DNA of 64,000 bases, from the NCBI GenBank assembly GCA_021234155.1, contig JAJEKV010000297.1:186001-250000 (forward strand). The letters are read 5' to 3'. Position 1 is the first letter of the stretch, and each line of letters starts with the position of its first letter. This DNA is from Isoetes taiwanensis. Its lineage: Eukaryota > Streptophyta > Lycopodiopsida > Isoetales > Isoetaceae. The notes beneath the pieces were generated by a model. That model saw nothing but the letters and a program-made list of their open reading frames with translations. It did no database searches and was not told the DNA's origin. Shown here one piece after another: positions 24,238 to 35,982 of the stretch. The position numbers were made by a program, and so were the translations under genes.

Positions 24238-24638
24238 ACACAAACCATTAACATCCAACATATAAAAATTAAATCCCCCCTAAAACCCCCTGTGGTTTGT
24301 GTGCATATTCACACGGGGGGTGACTCCGGGCATCGAGAGCTATTGGATGGGTATATTCATGAGTTATGCTTTGATTTGGACCGTAGATAGCGATCCTCGT
24401 TTGTGCGGTATGCTCGTACAAGTTTTTTTATACTGTATAGCAAGACTTGTGAAATACTATAAGGTTTGGTGCAATATACTTAATGGTGTTGATTTCAAAC
24501 ATGTATTATACCATTTTAGGCAGTATAAAAGGGCTCTCGCTACCCTACGTCACCCCCCGTGTGAATATGCACCCAAACCACAGGCGGTTTTAGGGGGGAT
24601 TTATTTTTTATATGTTGGATGTTAATGGTTTGTGTTGC
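24238..24638. mobile_element. Fold-back element, copy 1
   Basis: Long inverted arms start ACACAAACCATTAACATCC and end in its reverse complement. Each contains CATATTCACACGGGGGGTGAC, or its complement, near the inner edge. The middle 200 bp are AT-rich and non-coding. A related element lies 2 kb downstream, and a one-armed remnant at about 24,675-24,745 has the same inner motif. Non-autonomous, probably moved by an unknown transposase. Confidence 0.65.
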
Positions 24639-25324
24639 AAACAATTTTTTTTGGTCCCTTCGGGGTCTTAGGGACGTCATACCCCCCGGTGAATATGCAC
24701 CCAAACCATTGGGGGTTTTAGGGGGATTTTAATTTAAAAGTGTTTTATGTAATGGTTTGTGTTGTCTAAAATTTTTTTTTGCCCCTTCGGGGCCTTGGAG
24801 ATGGACAACATAACAACAAAAAATGTATTAAAGTAATTTAGAAGAGTTATCAATGGAATAAAGAACATTTGTTAAGAAGATGACCGTTAGGTCATGTCAT
24901 GGGGATTGAACCCAGCATATCCTTGTCCTTTATTTTAACGCTAACAACTTTGTATCAAACAATTTAAACTTAATGACATGAAGTTTCAATAGTGCAAATG
25001 TGTTTTGCTTTAGCACTAAGGCCTTTGAGTCCAACCATTTAAACTCAATGTATGTGAAGCTACATAAAACTAAGCATTTGCTTGATAATAAGAATTTAAT
25101 TTGAAAGCGACTTTAAGCAAAGTGTGAACACTGCTCATTGCAACCGCGCCAAATTATATCTTCAAGCTTTCTTGCCAATTCTAGTCCCTAAACATTAGGC
25201 GACCAACGGATAGGTCATGACTAAGATCCAAATCACGAGATGCATTAGTGAAAGATGAGAAAATAAAGAGGCACAAACAAAAAATTTAGAATTAAAACCA
25301 GGAAAAAACTAGAATTCATTTGAG

Positions 25325-27830
25325 GCTTTCATCACCTGTAGCTTTTGAATTTGATCACAATAAAACAAATAGAACATAAGTAAAAGTTACCATAAAGATA
25401 GAAATGATTGATCCCATTATTACGAAAGTCATAAAGTTTGCAACACCCATACACAAATATTTTTCAAGCTGGAATTTAACGGTGACCTTTGGCCTCCATG
25501 GATTCTTGTGGTGAGAAACCGAAGTGGGAAACTTTAATGCATGGTAATTTTTTGCAAGCTTCATTCAGAATGAGCCATAAAACAATATCCAATAGCCCAA
25601 TCCTGTAGTAATCAGCTGGTAGGATGTGAAAGTCTACCAAACCCGGCCAAAAAATTGCTGTTTTAGCATAGATAACTTAACCAAACATATCCATATCATA
25701 CACTATAAAAAGATCTCGGGGAGAGAGCTTTCCAGCATAATAAAAATCATCTCAAGCGAGCTCGGATCAAAAAGTTATGATAAGAAATGTGTTGCGGTGG
25801 GAAAGCGCACTACATGCGCCCTTCAAGCCCTTCATGTGCCCATTATGCACCACACACATAAAAAGAGAGCTTTTGTTGTGAGCCATTGGTTGTTGACCAT
25901 TGAAAAAAAAAGGCTAAAATCAATGGGCACATGAAAAAGGCTAAAATCAATGGCCCTTCATGTGCCCATTATGCACCATACACACAAAAAAGGGGCTTTT
26001 GTTGTGAGCCATTGGTTGTTGACCATTGAAAAAAAAAAGGCTAAAATCAATGGCTCAAAAATGGTGCACTCTAGATGTACGCATTAGTACATCCATTTGA
26101 ATACATCACGAAATCGTAGGAAAACCTTAGCGAAAAGCGTACAAAAACAACACATAACAACCAACACATAACAACCATTGACATTAACAACCAACACATA
26201 ACTACCATTGACATTAATTAACACAACCATTGGGTCCAACACATTTAAATTAAAATCCCCCTTAAACCCCCTTTGGTTTGGGTGCATATTCACACGGGGG
26301 GTGACTCCGGGCAACGAGAGCTGTTGGATAGGCATATTCACCCCTTATTCCTTAATCTACACCGTACGTAAAGTTCCTCGTTGTGGTGTATGCAAGTACA
26401 AAATTTACTATACTGTATAACAAGATTCGCAAAATACTATAAGATTTCAAGCAAATACTATATGGTGTTGATTTCGTATGTGCAAAATACAATTATGAGG
26501 GCTCTCACTGCCCTACGTCACCCTTCGTGTGAATATGCACCCAAACCAAAGGGGGTTTAAGGGGGATTTTAATTTAAATGTGTTGGACCCAATGGTTGTG
26601 TTAATTAATGTCAATAAGTTATGTGTTGGTTGTTAATGTCAATGTTGTTATGTGTTGGTTGTTATGTGTTGGAAGGATTTAATTTTTATATGTTGGATGT
26701 TAATGGTTTGTGTTGCAAAAAAAAAAAAAAAATTTGGCCCCCCGGGGCCTTAGGGACGATCCGGTGCGACAAAAATTTTAGAATTCAAACCCGGAAAAAA
26801 ACTAGAATTCATTTGAGGCTTTCATCACCTGTAGCTTTTGAATTTCATCACAATAAAACAAATAGAACATAAGTAAAACTTACCATAAAGATAGAAGCAG
26901 ATTGATCCCATTATTACGAAAGTCATAAAGTTTGCAACACCCATACACAAACATTTTTTCAATTTGGAATTTACTTGGTGACCTTTGGCCTCCATGGATT
27001 CTTGTGGTGAGAAACCAAAGTGGGAAACTTTTACGCTTGTTAGCACAAGGATCTAGAAGCCTTGGAATTTGCTTAATAAGCGCCTCAAAATCTAAAAATG
27101 CATGGTAATTTTTGCAAGCTTCATTCGGAATGAGCCATAAAACAATATCAATAAGCGCAATCTGTATTAATCGGTGGTAGGATATGAAAGCCTACCAAAC
27201 CCGGCCGAAAAATTGCTGTTTTAGCATAGATAAGCAACCAAACATATCCATATCATACACTATCAAAAGATCTCGGAGAGAGCTTTCCAGCATAATAAAA
27301 TCATCGAAGCGAGCTCTACGGATCAAAAGTTATAATAAGAAATGTGTTGCGGGAGGCGCACTACATGCGCCCTTCAAGCCCTTCATGTGCCCAACCCGGC
27401 CAAAAATTGCTGTTTTAGCATAGATAACAACCAAACATATCCATATTATACACTATCGGAAAGATCTCGGGAGAGAGCTTTCCAAGGCAATAACTCTTCT
27501 GGATCAAAAGTTATGATAAAAATGTGTTGCCGTGAAAAGCGCACTACATCGCCCTTCAAGCCCTTCATCGCCCTTCAAGCCCCTTCGCGTGCCCATTATG
27601 CACCACACACACAAAAGAGGGCTTTTGTTGTGAGCCATTGATTGTTGACCATTATGCACCACGCGCACAAAAAGGGCTTTTTGTTGTGAGCCATTGGTTG
27701 TTGACCATTGAAAAAAAAAGGCTAAAATCAATGGCTCGAAATGGTGCACTCTAGATATGCGCATTAGTACATCCATTTGAATACATCATGAAATCATAGA
27801 AAAACCTTGGTGAAAAGCGTACAAAAACAC
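25325..27830. repeat. Duplicated segments around the fold-back elements
   Basis: The block starting TTCATCACCTGTAGCTTTTG occurs near 25,331 and 26,820. A block containing AACCCGGCCAAAAAATTGC occurs near 25,640, 27,199 and 27,392. The block GCCCTTCAAGCCCTTCATGTGCCC also recurs. The spacing (about 1.49 kb) points to a tandem duplication of an AT-rich repeat of unknown origin, later invaded by the second fold-back element. No gene is seen. Short hairpins with CCCCTTCGGGGCC end several copies. Confidence 0.6.
26147..26672. mobile_element. Fold-back element, copy 2, with very long inverted arms
   Basis: Inverted arms of roughly 160 bp each. The inner 75 bp are perfect, including ATTTAAATTAAAATCCCCC and CATATTCACACG. 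The outer arms carry tandem copies of CAACACATAAC/GTTATGTGTTG. The centre resembles copy 1. The near-perfect arms suggest recent activity or gene conversion. Confidence 0.75.
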
Positions 27831-28209
27831 AAAGAAAACCCATGTTATTATGCTACATATTATTATGACACGAGAGACACAAAACTTCATGGGAGGAACT
27901 TCGCATACTTTACCCCAGCTCCTCCGCAACCCATTGAACTAGAGATGGTGGCTCGGTCGGGACCAGTACATAACGAAATATAAAGAAGGATCGAAGTCCA
28001 TCAAATCTTTGGAATGGCATGCCTGGAGGAGGCTGGGCGGATAGCGAAGAACTAGACAAAGCGGGATCTTTGACCAACTCGACACTCCTACAATAAAAAG
28101 AAAAGCGTAAAAAGTACCTCCAATAGATTGGGAAGCGGCTACAAACAACGCCTTGAGGGCAACAAATGGAGTCGGTAAGGCCACTTCTTCTAGCCCCTTT
28201 GTGAAGGGC

Positions 28210-28583
28210 CGAGTCCCTAGGCTGCTAATCTTGTTACAAGCGAGGGCAAGACTCTTCCCAAGCCGCTTCCTTGCCCAAAGAAGTCCCATAGGTGGAGATC
28301 TGGCACCATGGCATTGAGGAAGGTTAGGAAGTACCAAAGGTCCACAGAACCACGCTTTCTCGTGGTACGCCATTCAATGGCTAGTTCGGGGAGATCATCG
28401 GAAGTTCAACCACGGACCTTAAGTTTCAAACTTATGCTATCCTTGCCTTGCGAGGAAGCTCTGAGAATATTATCGATGGCCCTTTTGCCAATGCAAATCC
28501 TTGCGCTATTCCGCCAAGCGCATCACAATAACGCCAAGGATTTGGCATTTGCTTGGAGGACTCGGGGATCACCTATAGTATAA
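28210..28583 (+). pseudogene. Histone H3 pseudogene (canonical type)
   Basis: The frame reading KKSHRWRSGTMALRKVRKYQ matches the end of the H3 tail and the alpha-N helix. Upstream codons fit a decayed tail (LVTSEGKTLPKPLP). After RSTE a frameshift leads to GEIIGSSTTDLKFQTYAILA and NANPCAI in another frame, matching alpha-1, alpha-2 and the 'TNLCAIHAKR' region. A last shift leads to KDLAFAWRTRG, matching the C-terminal helix. There are at least two frameshifts, several missense changes and no intron, so this is a decayed, probably retroposed, H3 copy. It is far closer to ordinary H3 than the H3-like gene at 56 kb. Confidence 0.85.
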
Positions 28584-28589
28584 AAATTG

Positions 28590-31500
28590 TACATTTATTT
28601 TGTAATATAACATCACTGGATATTTTACTGTGTAAATGTAGACCTTTTTGGCCTTCATGTACATGCATAAATGTTTTCTGTAATTTTATCTATGTTTCAA
28701 AAAAAGAAAAAGAAAAAAGTAAATAGATATTGATAAAATAATTTCCATAGGGTGGCGTCAACACATTTAAAAGTAATTCTCACTTTTAGAGTTTCATTAT
28801 CTCTTGCTCCTTCAAAGCGCCTTTCCTCCTCCTTCTCTTTTTTCTTGCCTCATGGATTTCTCTAAGCATCGGCAATGGTACATGAATGGGAGCATTGAGA
28901 TTCCCAGGTTCCCTTCGAGCTTCCACCCTTATTTACTGCAGGAAGTCAATCTCATTGCCAACATGCAGGTTCATCCTGACTATGCTTGCATTTTTCGAGT
29001 TCTACATATACGATGGGATCATCTTATAGGTTCGAGGGCGTCATAGATGAAGACTAGAAAATAGATACCGCTAGAAGACAAAGACTACAAAATAGAAGAC
29101 AAAGCTAGACATACATGAGATTTTGAGATTTTCATATGTCGCTTCCACCTATGTTATACAAACTTTTAGATTTTAGGATGCCTCCTCATCCTAATGTTGA
29201 GCAATGATTTTAGCTCCCATTGAAAAATTTCCATGGTTGCTTTGGTTAGTTGGATATCTTGTATTTAGAGCCGAAACATTCCATTATCTGAATAGAAAAC
29301 CATAAAAAGCTTGCCGAAAGGATTCCTATAGTACAATAAATCGATTTTTTTTTTTTATAATTTCGACCAGTTAGTTTGTAGTGTTCACAAAACTTTGCTA
29401 ACACTGCAGCACCCATTTGAACTTTTTGAGGTTGCTGGTGCCATGTGAATATGTAGCAAAATAACAGGGGGTTCCATGGGGATTTGATATGGTTGTAAAA
29501 ATAACAATTCCTGATTATATAGCCCTAAAACAATTAAATGGGTTGTTAAAAAAAATACATAAATTCAAGATAAAAAATGATCACATTAGCTCACTGGGTA
29601 CATTCGTTAAAGTAGTCTTATTAGGACAATGAGTTATTTTGGTAGAGGTTCAAGCCCTCGTATTTCATATTCTAAATCTTAGGCAAAGCTGTATAGTGGT
29701 TCGATATTCCCTCAAAACCTTAGGCGAAATCATATTTCATATTTCAGAATCATAGGTGCCTTCAATCACAAATGACTACTATAAGCGAAATGAGAGGTGC
29801 CCAGAGGCCCCAGCATACGATCTGGTCGTTAAATCGACGAATCCAATGATTGTGGTAGTCCAGGGTGCACCTCGTTTAGAATATGTAGTGGAACCAAGCA
29901 AGGGGGATTCACTATGAATGCCATAGGGGTTTTTGACCCGTTTTCACATATATATATGTATGAGTTAGGGTTTTTTGCGATTACTCGAGGTAAATTTTAT
30001 ATGGAAGGTGTTGAATTTGACTTGCACCCTCTGCATGCACATATGGCATACTCCTCTTTGTATAATCGCATGCTCTAGGGAACCAAGGAAATGGGAATGA
30101 TTGCCCCACGAGGCGCGAAAAACTAAATGAGTTCTAAACAAAGTTATCTTGTTCGTGTCAAGCCTGTACCTTATAAAATGAAGAAAGCATAACAAATAGA
30201 ATTCGCGATTTTGTGTTGGGGTGTATTTTCATGGCACCACGTCGCATCATCTACACTGTAAAATGGAAATAGGATCAACCAATTTCATGTTATCGATTCT
30301 CCAGGGGTTTTAGGGCTTTGTTTTAGGGTTGCAACCATTGCAGTGAGCTTAACACAACTAGAACACAGGTACACCAATTTGAACAAATGCAGGTAGCCTT
30401 TTGCAGGCAAGATCTTCGAGCAAATACAATTTCTAGGTCCCTAGGAACAGGTCTTCGAGCAAACACATCTTAAATCTATAGAAATAGAGTCGGACCTATA
30501 GAAATAGTGTCGATCTTTGAAAAAATAGTTCGTAGGTTCCAACTCAAAAAATATAGAAGTAATCTAACAAGTCCGGTCAACTTGTTATGATGGCATTCAA
30601 TTCAATTGGTGGGAGTATTTTAAGAGTTTAATAACAAAGAAAGGGGGAATATCTAGAATTTGAAATTGAATTATATATAAAACAAGAAGTATGTTTAATC
30701 TCATAATCTTTTAGGACCAAAGGAAATGTCATGCGACAAAACCTTGCCGGTTAGAATTGTTCTAAATAATATAGTAACCTGTAGCTTTATGGATAGATAT
30801 GTTAATATAATAGGTACATCCATCGTAGGCAGTGAAATTATGTATAGCTAAGGCTAATAAATTAATGTAGTAAGTAAGAAGCATATAACATCTTAATGTG
30901 AAGAGTAGTTATGATGCTGTGGGTAGTATCATTGAAGGGGTGCAAGGCCATTTTTCATTATGAAGAAAGTGGGGTGTTGTGTGTTTTATCTTGACTATTT
31001 TTGCATGATGTGCTTAAATTGGTGAAATGTGTGCAGAAATTGAGAACAATATGGGTGTAATGTAGAGAAAATGTAAAAATGTGCAAATATTGTGGAGGAA
31101 ACATTTATGATGTACTGAAGTGGAACCTATGGATTTGAAGGAGTATTAAAGTCCTTAAAAAATATTTTCAATGGTTGATAAGTTAATGATGTGTCATGAA
31201 TCTGGAAGAGCATGGTAGTTGCAAGGAGTTTAGATGGCCTAGATTTGATGTTGAGTTGGCAAGAACTAGTGAACTTATGATAGTTAGAATTTGGATCTAA
31301 GGTTGAGATTTGCCCAGATTTTTGGTTAGGATCAAGTGCGATTTTGTATAAGATAGCCAAAATTCGTGTAGAAGGGAGGCCCAATTTTGGAAGATGAAAT
31401 CTGGGCAAAGTTCTTGAAGTTGTGGGTATCTTTCTTGATCGGTTGGATATTATTATGTTGAAGTATGATATTTTGAGTATGATTATGTGATTCTGTTGAA

Positions 31501-31800
31501 CTTTATCTCAATTTCTCTAATCTCGAATAAAGCTTAGGATTTGGTGCAAAAATTTATGATGGAATGATTATGTGGTGATGTATGATGCCAGTAGAGTGAG
31601 GTTTAGCCTGTCTCATATACCTTGAGATTTGCTTTGGTTCTTGTTGTTAATTCTTGGTCTTCAGTTTGCCTTGGTTCCATTGACCAAGCTAATATGTTTT
31701 GGCGGGCATTTCGAGAAAGCAACATTTTACTGATATGACATCGTGATGATAATCTTCATTATTTATGGCAACAAGAGAGCAGAATGAGTGTTCAGATTAT
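28590..31800. other. 3.2 kb without a supported gene
   Basis: AT-rich sequence. The only recognisable piece is at about 28,990-29,047, which resembles the 3' end of the Gypsy-type LTR at 23.15-23.19 kb (GATGGGATCATCTTATAGGTT) and is probably a remnant of that family. Confidence 0.5.
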
Positions 31801-31810
31801 TTATGGGCTA

Positions 31811-31954
31811 GATAACATCCTCTCCCGAGGCGTTATGGGCCAGAAAATGGCCAAGTAGGAAATTAGGGCCGTCTGGCGTGAGTTCGGGTAGAGGAATTTC
31901 TAACCCATATTACGAGGCCATTTCGGCCCATAATGCCGAGGGGAGGACGTTATC
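31811..31954. mobile_element. 144-bp hairpin MITE
   Basis: GATAACATCCTCTCCCGAGG at 31811 is repeated inverted at 31935-31954, and the arms continue inwards with CGTTATGGGCC/GGCCCATAATG. The centre is short and non-coding. The unit is GC-rich against AT-rich flanks. Target duplication not resolved. Confidence 0.6.
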
Positions 31955-33429
31955 GGCCTTAGCGTCTTTGGCCAAGGCATTTAGCGCAGTGGCCGCCATA
32001 CTCAAAAGCTTGGCCTAGCTTCGGAGCCTGCACTGTATTCTAGCATCACAGCAACCCAGTTTGACGCAGAAAAGCTTCATAGAATCAGCCTGTGATAGCT
32101 TAGGCATGCCTGTTTATGGCTCATACACAGCAACAACAGTAGGATTTGAAGGACCAAACACAAACAACAACACAGATTTTGAATGGAAGAAAAATCAACC
32201 AAATCAATTTTCTCCAGGACCTCCAAGTTATTATAGTAGATATGGGTATGAAAATAACGTGAACATACATCTAATTTTAGCAATTAATAAAGTCAAAACT
32301 TCCATGTCAAAACAAGACTGGGTACAATTTTCCTTATTTTTGTGATGAATTTGGCTGATAATCTTTTCATTCATCACAATAGCAACATACAATATCGTTG
32401 AAATGGAAAAGGTCAGTAGAATTACGGACCATGGGCACATTCTCGGATTACCCTATATAAAAAAAAAAAACATTTTTGAGAAATTAGAGGTATATAAGAA
32501 GTGTAGAAATATGGCAAGGCAAGAAGGGAGTACTCCAGTTGACACTTCTCATCGGAATGAAAAACTCTGTCTTAATGAGAAATAGTCATCAGAGTCTATT
32601 ACTTGAGTTTGACCAACCTCAAGGAGGGTGTTACCATAGGGATAAGTAGGTTCTCCAGATCACTTAGGGTGATCAATCCAAGGTGAAAACAATGGATTTT
32701 CCTGAAGGAAAAGAAAGCATAGCACTCAAAAAGTGGCTAAAAGATTTCCAAAAAGGAATTTTATTTATAATTGTTCTTTTCATAGTACTCAAAAAAGTTC
32801 ATGGAAGAAGTGCAAAAAGTAGAAAATTCATGAATGAGTGCAAAAACCTTTAGGCTTTTTAAATGGGGTCAAAACAAAGTCAATGGACAATCAAGACGGG
32901 ACCAATTATCAAAAACTTGAAATTTTCCAGAAATGATTTCTTCTTAAACTTTCGTCAACTAATAGTTTGCTCTAGATCAAACAAGGAAAAAGAGCATTGA
33001 AGAAAAATTTGATTTGGGGGTTATGTCTGGGAATAGAATAGAACCTATGGAAAACATATTGTTCTAGAAAAAACAGGGATTTCAAATTTTGATAGAGCAA
33101 TTGAAGGGGTCTTTTGTACTTTTATAAACTGTGGAAATGTTTGAAGTAAACCTAGGAGGAGGAACATCCAAAAAAATAAGTATTTTCAGTGTTATTTTTA
33201 GCAAAAAAATTGATTTTTTTTAAATGATCTGGACCCACTTGAACGGAGGAATTCTCAATTCAATTCAATTCAATGAAACATGGGTTTCAAATGCAATCAC
33301 TCATCAAAGTCATTAATGCAATCAATGACAAAGGTAGTACAAGTTGGAAACAAGTGTAAAGCACAGATCAATGGAGAAAAAGCCAAATTCCCATCGTTCT
33401 TGAATTCACTTGGAGTCTTCAAAAAGGAA

Positions 33430-33696
33430 GATAATTGGCTCGGATTGATGGGATTTTGCCCATTTTTCTTAAAAGATACGTTGATGATGGTTTTGGCATA
33501 TGGGTTGGTTCGCGTGAGAGTCTTGACTCCTGGCTTGAAGGGTATAATAGTCTATGTCCCACAATTAAGATTACTTCCCATGTATCTTGTACTCAGTGGG
33601 TGGACTTCTTGAATGTACCTTTTCAAAGGAGAACAGTTTGCCAAGATTTGCATCTTAGACTCTCGAACCTTTCAAAAAACCCTTAAACCAATATCA

Positions 33697-33727
<31 letters not shown>

Positions 33728-34110
33728 GTAGGCAAGATATTTTTATTTTATTATAATAAGTAAAATATCAATACCTCCCTTGTTATATCAGAGGTCTTCT
33801 TTTGTGAGGGGAGATCTAAGGAGATATATCATTCGTGAAACATCTTTTAAGAACTTCTCTAGCCTTAGGGATATTTTCTATTCGAGACTTAGAGCGAGAG
33901 GCTATCCTCGAAAATTTCTAAAGGTGAACTTTAGCAAACTTTCCTATCATGATAGATCATCTTTGCTCCATGCTGTATCTAAGCGTTGTCTTAAGAAGCG
34001 CCTTAGGCCCCCCTTGGTGTTTAAGCTTGTGTTTGCACTCTAAAGCTTTAGGCCTTGGGGACATTATAAACCCTAAGTTGTATACCATTATGACCAGGAG
34101 CAATGCTCTA
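33430..34110 (+). mobile_element. Penelope-like reverse transcriptase fragment
   Basis: One frame reads LKRYVDDGFGIWVGSRESL and then CPTIKI and VDFLNV. The YVDD catalytic box followed by 'HPTIKF' and 'FLDL'-like blocks is the palm signature of Penelope-like elements. A second frame, 100 bp on, reads VRGDLRRYIIRETS and FYSRLRARGYPRKFL, the downstream thumb region of the same proteins. Stops, frameshifts and a small poly-T insertion separate them. The endonuclease part is not seen. Recognition is by motif order only. Confidence 0.65.
33700..33763 (-). mobile_element. Tiny retroposed poly(A) insertion with target duplication
   Basis: AATATCAATA is present at 33690-33699 and 33764-33773. Between them lie 28 Ts and 36 bp of AT-rich sequence, that is, a minus-strand poly(A)-tailed insert, most likely a severely 5'-truncated LINE or SINE. 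It splits the Penelope-like fragment. Confidence 0.7.
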
Positions 34111-34670
34111 GAGTCGACGTGGAAGCATAAATGTGTCATTGCCCCTCTTCCTCGTCGTCCAACTAAGCTGCAGAAGCATAAATATAAGCACAGGCATCAT
34201 GCACATATCAACACATAAATGTGAACCACGAAGGGTGGGGCACCATCATCACTACATCATTGCATAGACATATCATCTGCATAAACAATGGAGATCCTAC
34301 CCAAGCTCTAACTCAGTATGGTATGGCTGACGGTCTGAGCCTCAAGATAACAACAGATGGAAGTCATAACAGTGGAGTTGATTGGCATAGAACAATAGCA
34401 AAGGTAGTCCGCTCCATCTGCCCCTCCTATACATACTTTGCTGAAAGATAAAAAAGCCTCGGGTCTCGATTGTAGCCTATCGAAGACATAGCTCTAAGGC
34501 TACTCAGGGTTCATCTCCTCAGGTCCAATGAGGCAGGAAGGTTGCTCCTTCTGGAAAGAGTCAAGGCCAAACTAATTTTGCATCAAAAAACATCTTGTAT
34601 ATTCATATAAATTATGTACATGTACAAGTATTTTTACAAATCTGAGTACATTTTCATTGATAGTAATTTT

Positions 34671-35300
34671 TTACGGATCATAGTCTGTAGGGTTTGCTTT
34701 TCCTTGCAAATCTGGTCTAACACTCGGGGAAAGGGGAGCCTTTGTAGGGGCTGATATGAGGGACTCAAATGTTTCTGCTGACACCCAATTCTCTTCATCT
34801 ACATTATTTGGGTGCCATGTCGGAGGATTTATGCTGTTGTCTACGTTTAAGCAACACTTGATGGGGTCATCATCCACCAAACATATCTGCTCTTCTGGAA
34901 ATCCTTCTATCACCTCCAAGGCCTCATGTATATTCTTGATGAAGTTGCTCCATGTTGTGGTCGACGAACAATCCCACAATTATCTTGATCTAATATAATA
35001 CAGAAATCAAAGTTCTTCAGCTCTGGAACAACTTATTTAATTTCTAATATATTGTTTCACAGCATGGATGACCATATACCAATGCTGGCTTTGTCGTTCA
35101 GATGGCTCAACAATTTGTGAACACCAGGTCTTGGATACACCCATTTGGTCTTTGTCTCTAGAACCCCTCCAGAAAAAGGAGGTGCACTACGGTACTCTGC
35201 CTTGGAGAAGGACTTGATAAGAACTCCATTCAGGTCGAAGAGAATAAGTTTGTTGTTATTTGAAGTAGTCTCCTCTCTGCACAATGCATATTTCAAGTTA
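34671..35300 (-). pseudogene. Second FCP1/NIF-like DxNG phosphatase relic
   Basis: On minus, KLILFDLNGVLIKSF carries the same DxNG motif I as the transposon copy, followed by YPRPGVHKLL and ASIGIWSSML. After a disordered 90 bp comes ILDQDNCG, and after a frameshift QICLVDDDPIKCCLN, the FCP1 motif with a double Asp. It ends at a stop near 34671. Stops and at least one frameshift argue for a pseudogene, unless short introns explain them. The protein is clearly a different copy from that at 15.8 kb. An open frame at 35617-35916 (minus) may be an upstream exon, but I could not join it in phase. Confidence 0.65.
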
Positions 35301-35376
35301 ACAATTTTTTTTGATATTTAAAAATAATACAATCACGCTACGCGCGAGACATGCTAAATATTATTATTATTATTCT

Positions 35377-35377
<1 letters not shown>

Positions 35378-35444
<67 letters not shown>
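35378..35444. repeat. (TCA)n microsatellite
   Basis: About 22 uninterrupted TCA/ATC trinucleotide units. The poly-Ser ORF across it is a product of the repeat. Confidence 0.95.
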
Positions 35445-35445
<1 letters not shown>

Positions 35446-35939
35446 GACTAGCTCACTTAGGGCCTATGAAGAGGCCATGGGCGAAATACATAATCATAGT
35501 TTCAACGAAATTTATGGTGTGCATCCCTTTGTTTTAAAGTAAGATCCTAATTTTAAAGGAGATAATGTAAAAAAAAAAAAGGTTTCTCGTGGACACCAAA
35601 CTTTATCCTAATATCCTCATATGCAGCATAAAGAAGTGAAAACGTGGTTCTCATCTTCTACTGTCTTAGCATCACATAAAATAAATGATCCATATAAAAA
35701 AGATCCATATGACTTACTCTTTTGTGGGTAAAGTCGCCTTTTCTCCCATCCTGGATGCCCTGTCTTCTTCTTCAGCTCGACCAATTTATGGAAATCCCTG
35801 AATAGTGTGGCTTTCGGGATATCTCTGTGAAGTGCCCTGTCCCGAGCCTTGGTGAGGCTCAAGGCCAAGCCTCGCTCATGCACATGAACTTCGTTGGTAG
35901 CATTGACATGCACCAAACTGGTTTAATAACCCATTGAGC

Positions 35940-35940
<1 letters not shown>

Positions 35941-35979
<39 letters not shown>
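35941..35979. repeat. Poly(A) tract
   Basis: A run of 39 adenines. It may mark the 3' end of a retroposed sequence on plus, but no clear body or duplication is visible. From here to about 36.95 kb I see no gene. Confidence 0.9.

Positions 35980-35982
<3 letters not shown>

Noticed and set aside
27939..28373. 144-aa minus-strand ORF
   Set aside because: Antisense to the H3 pseudogene and its flank; no own homology.
32061..32345. 94-aa ORF (MTQKSFIESACDSLGMPVYG)
   Set aside because: Reads like a fragment of a protein with an Asn/Pro/Tyr-rich stretch, but I cannot find flanking exons or a family.
35351..35542. Poly-Ser protein
   Set aside because: Product of the (TCA)n microsatellite.
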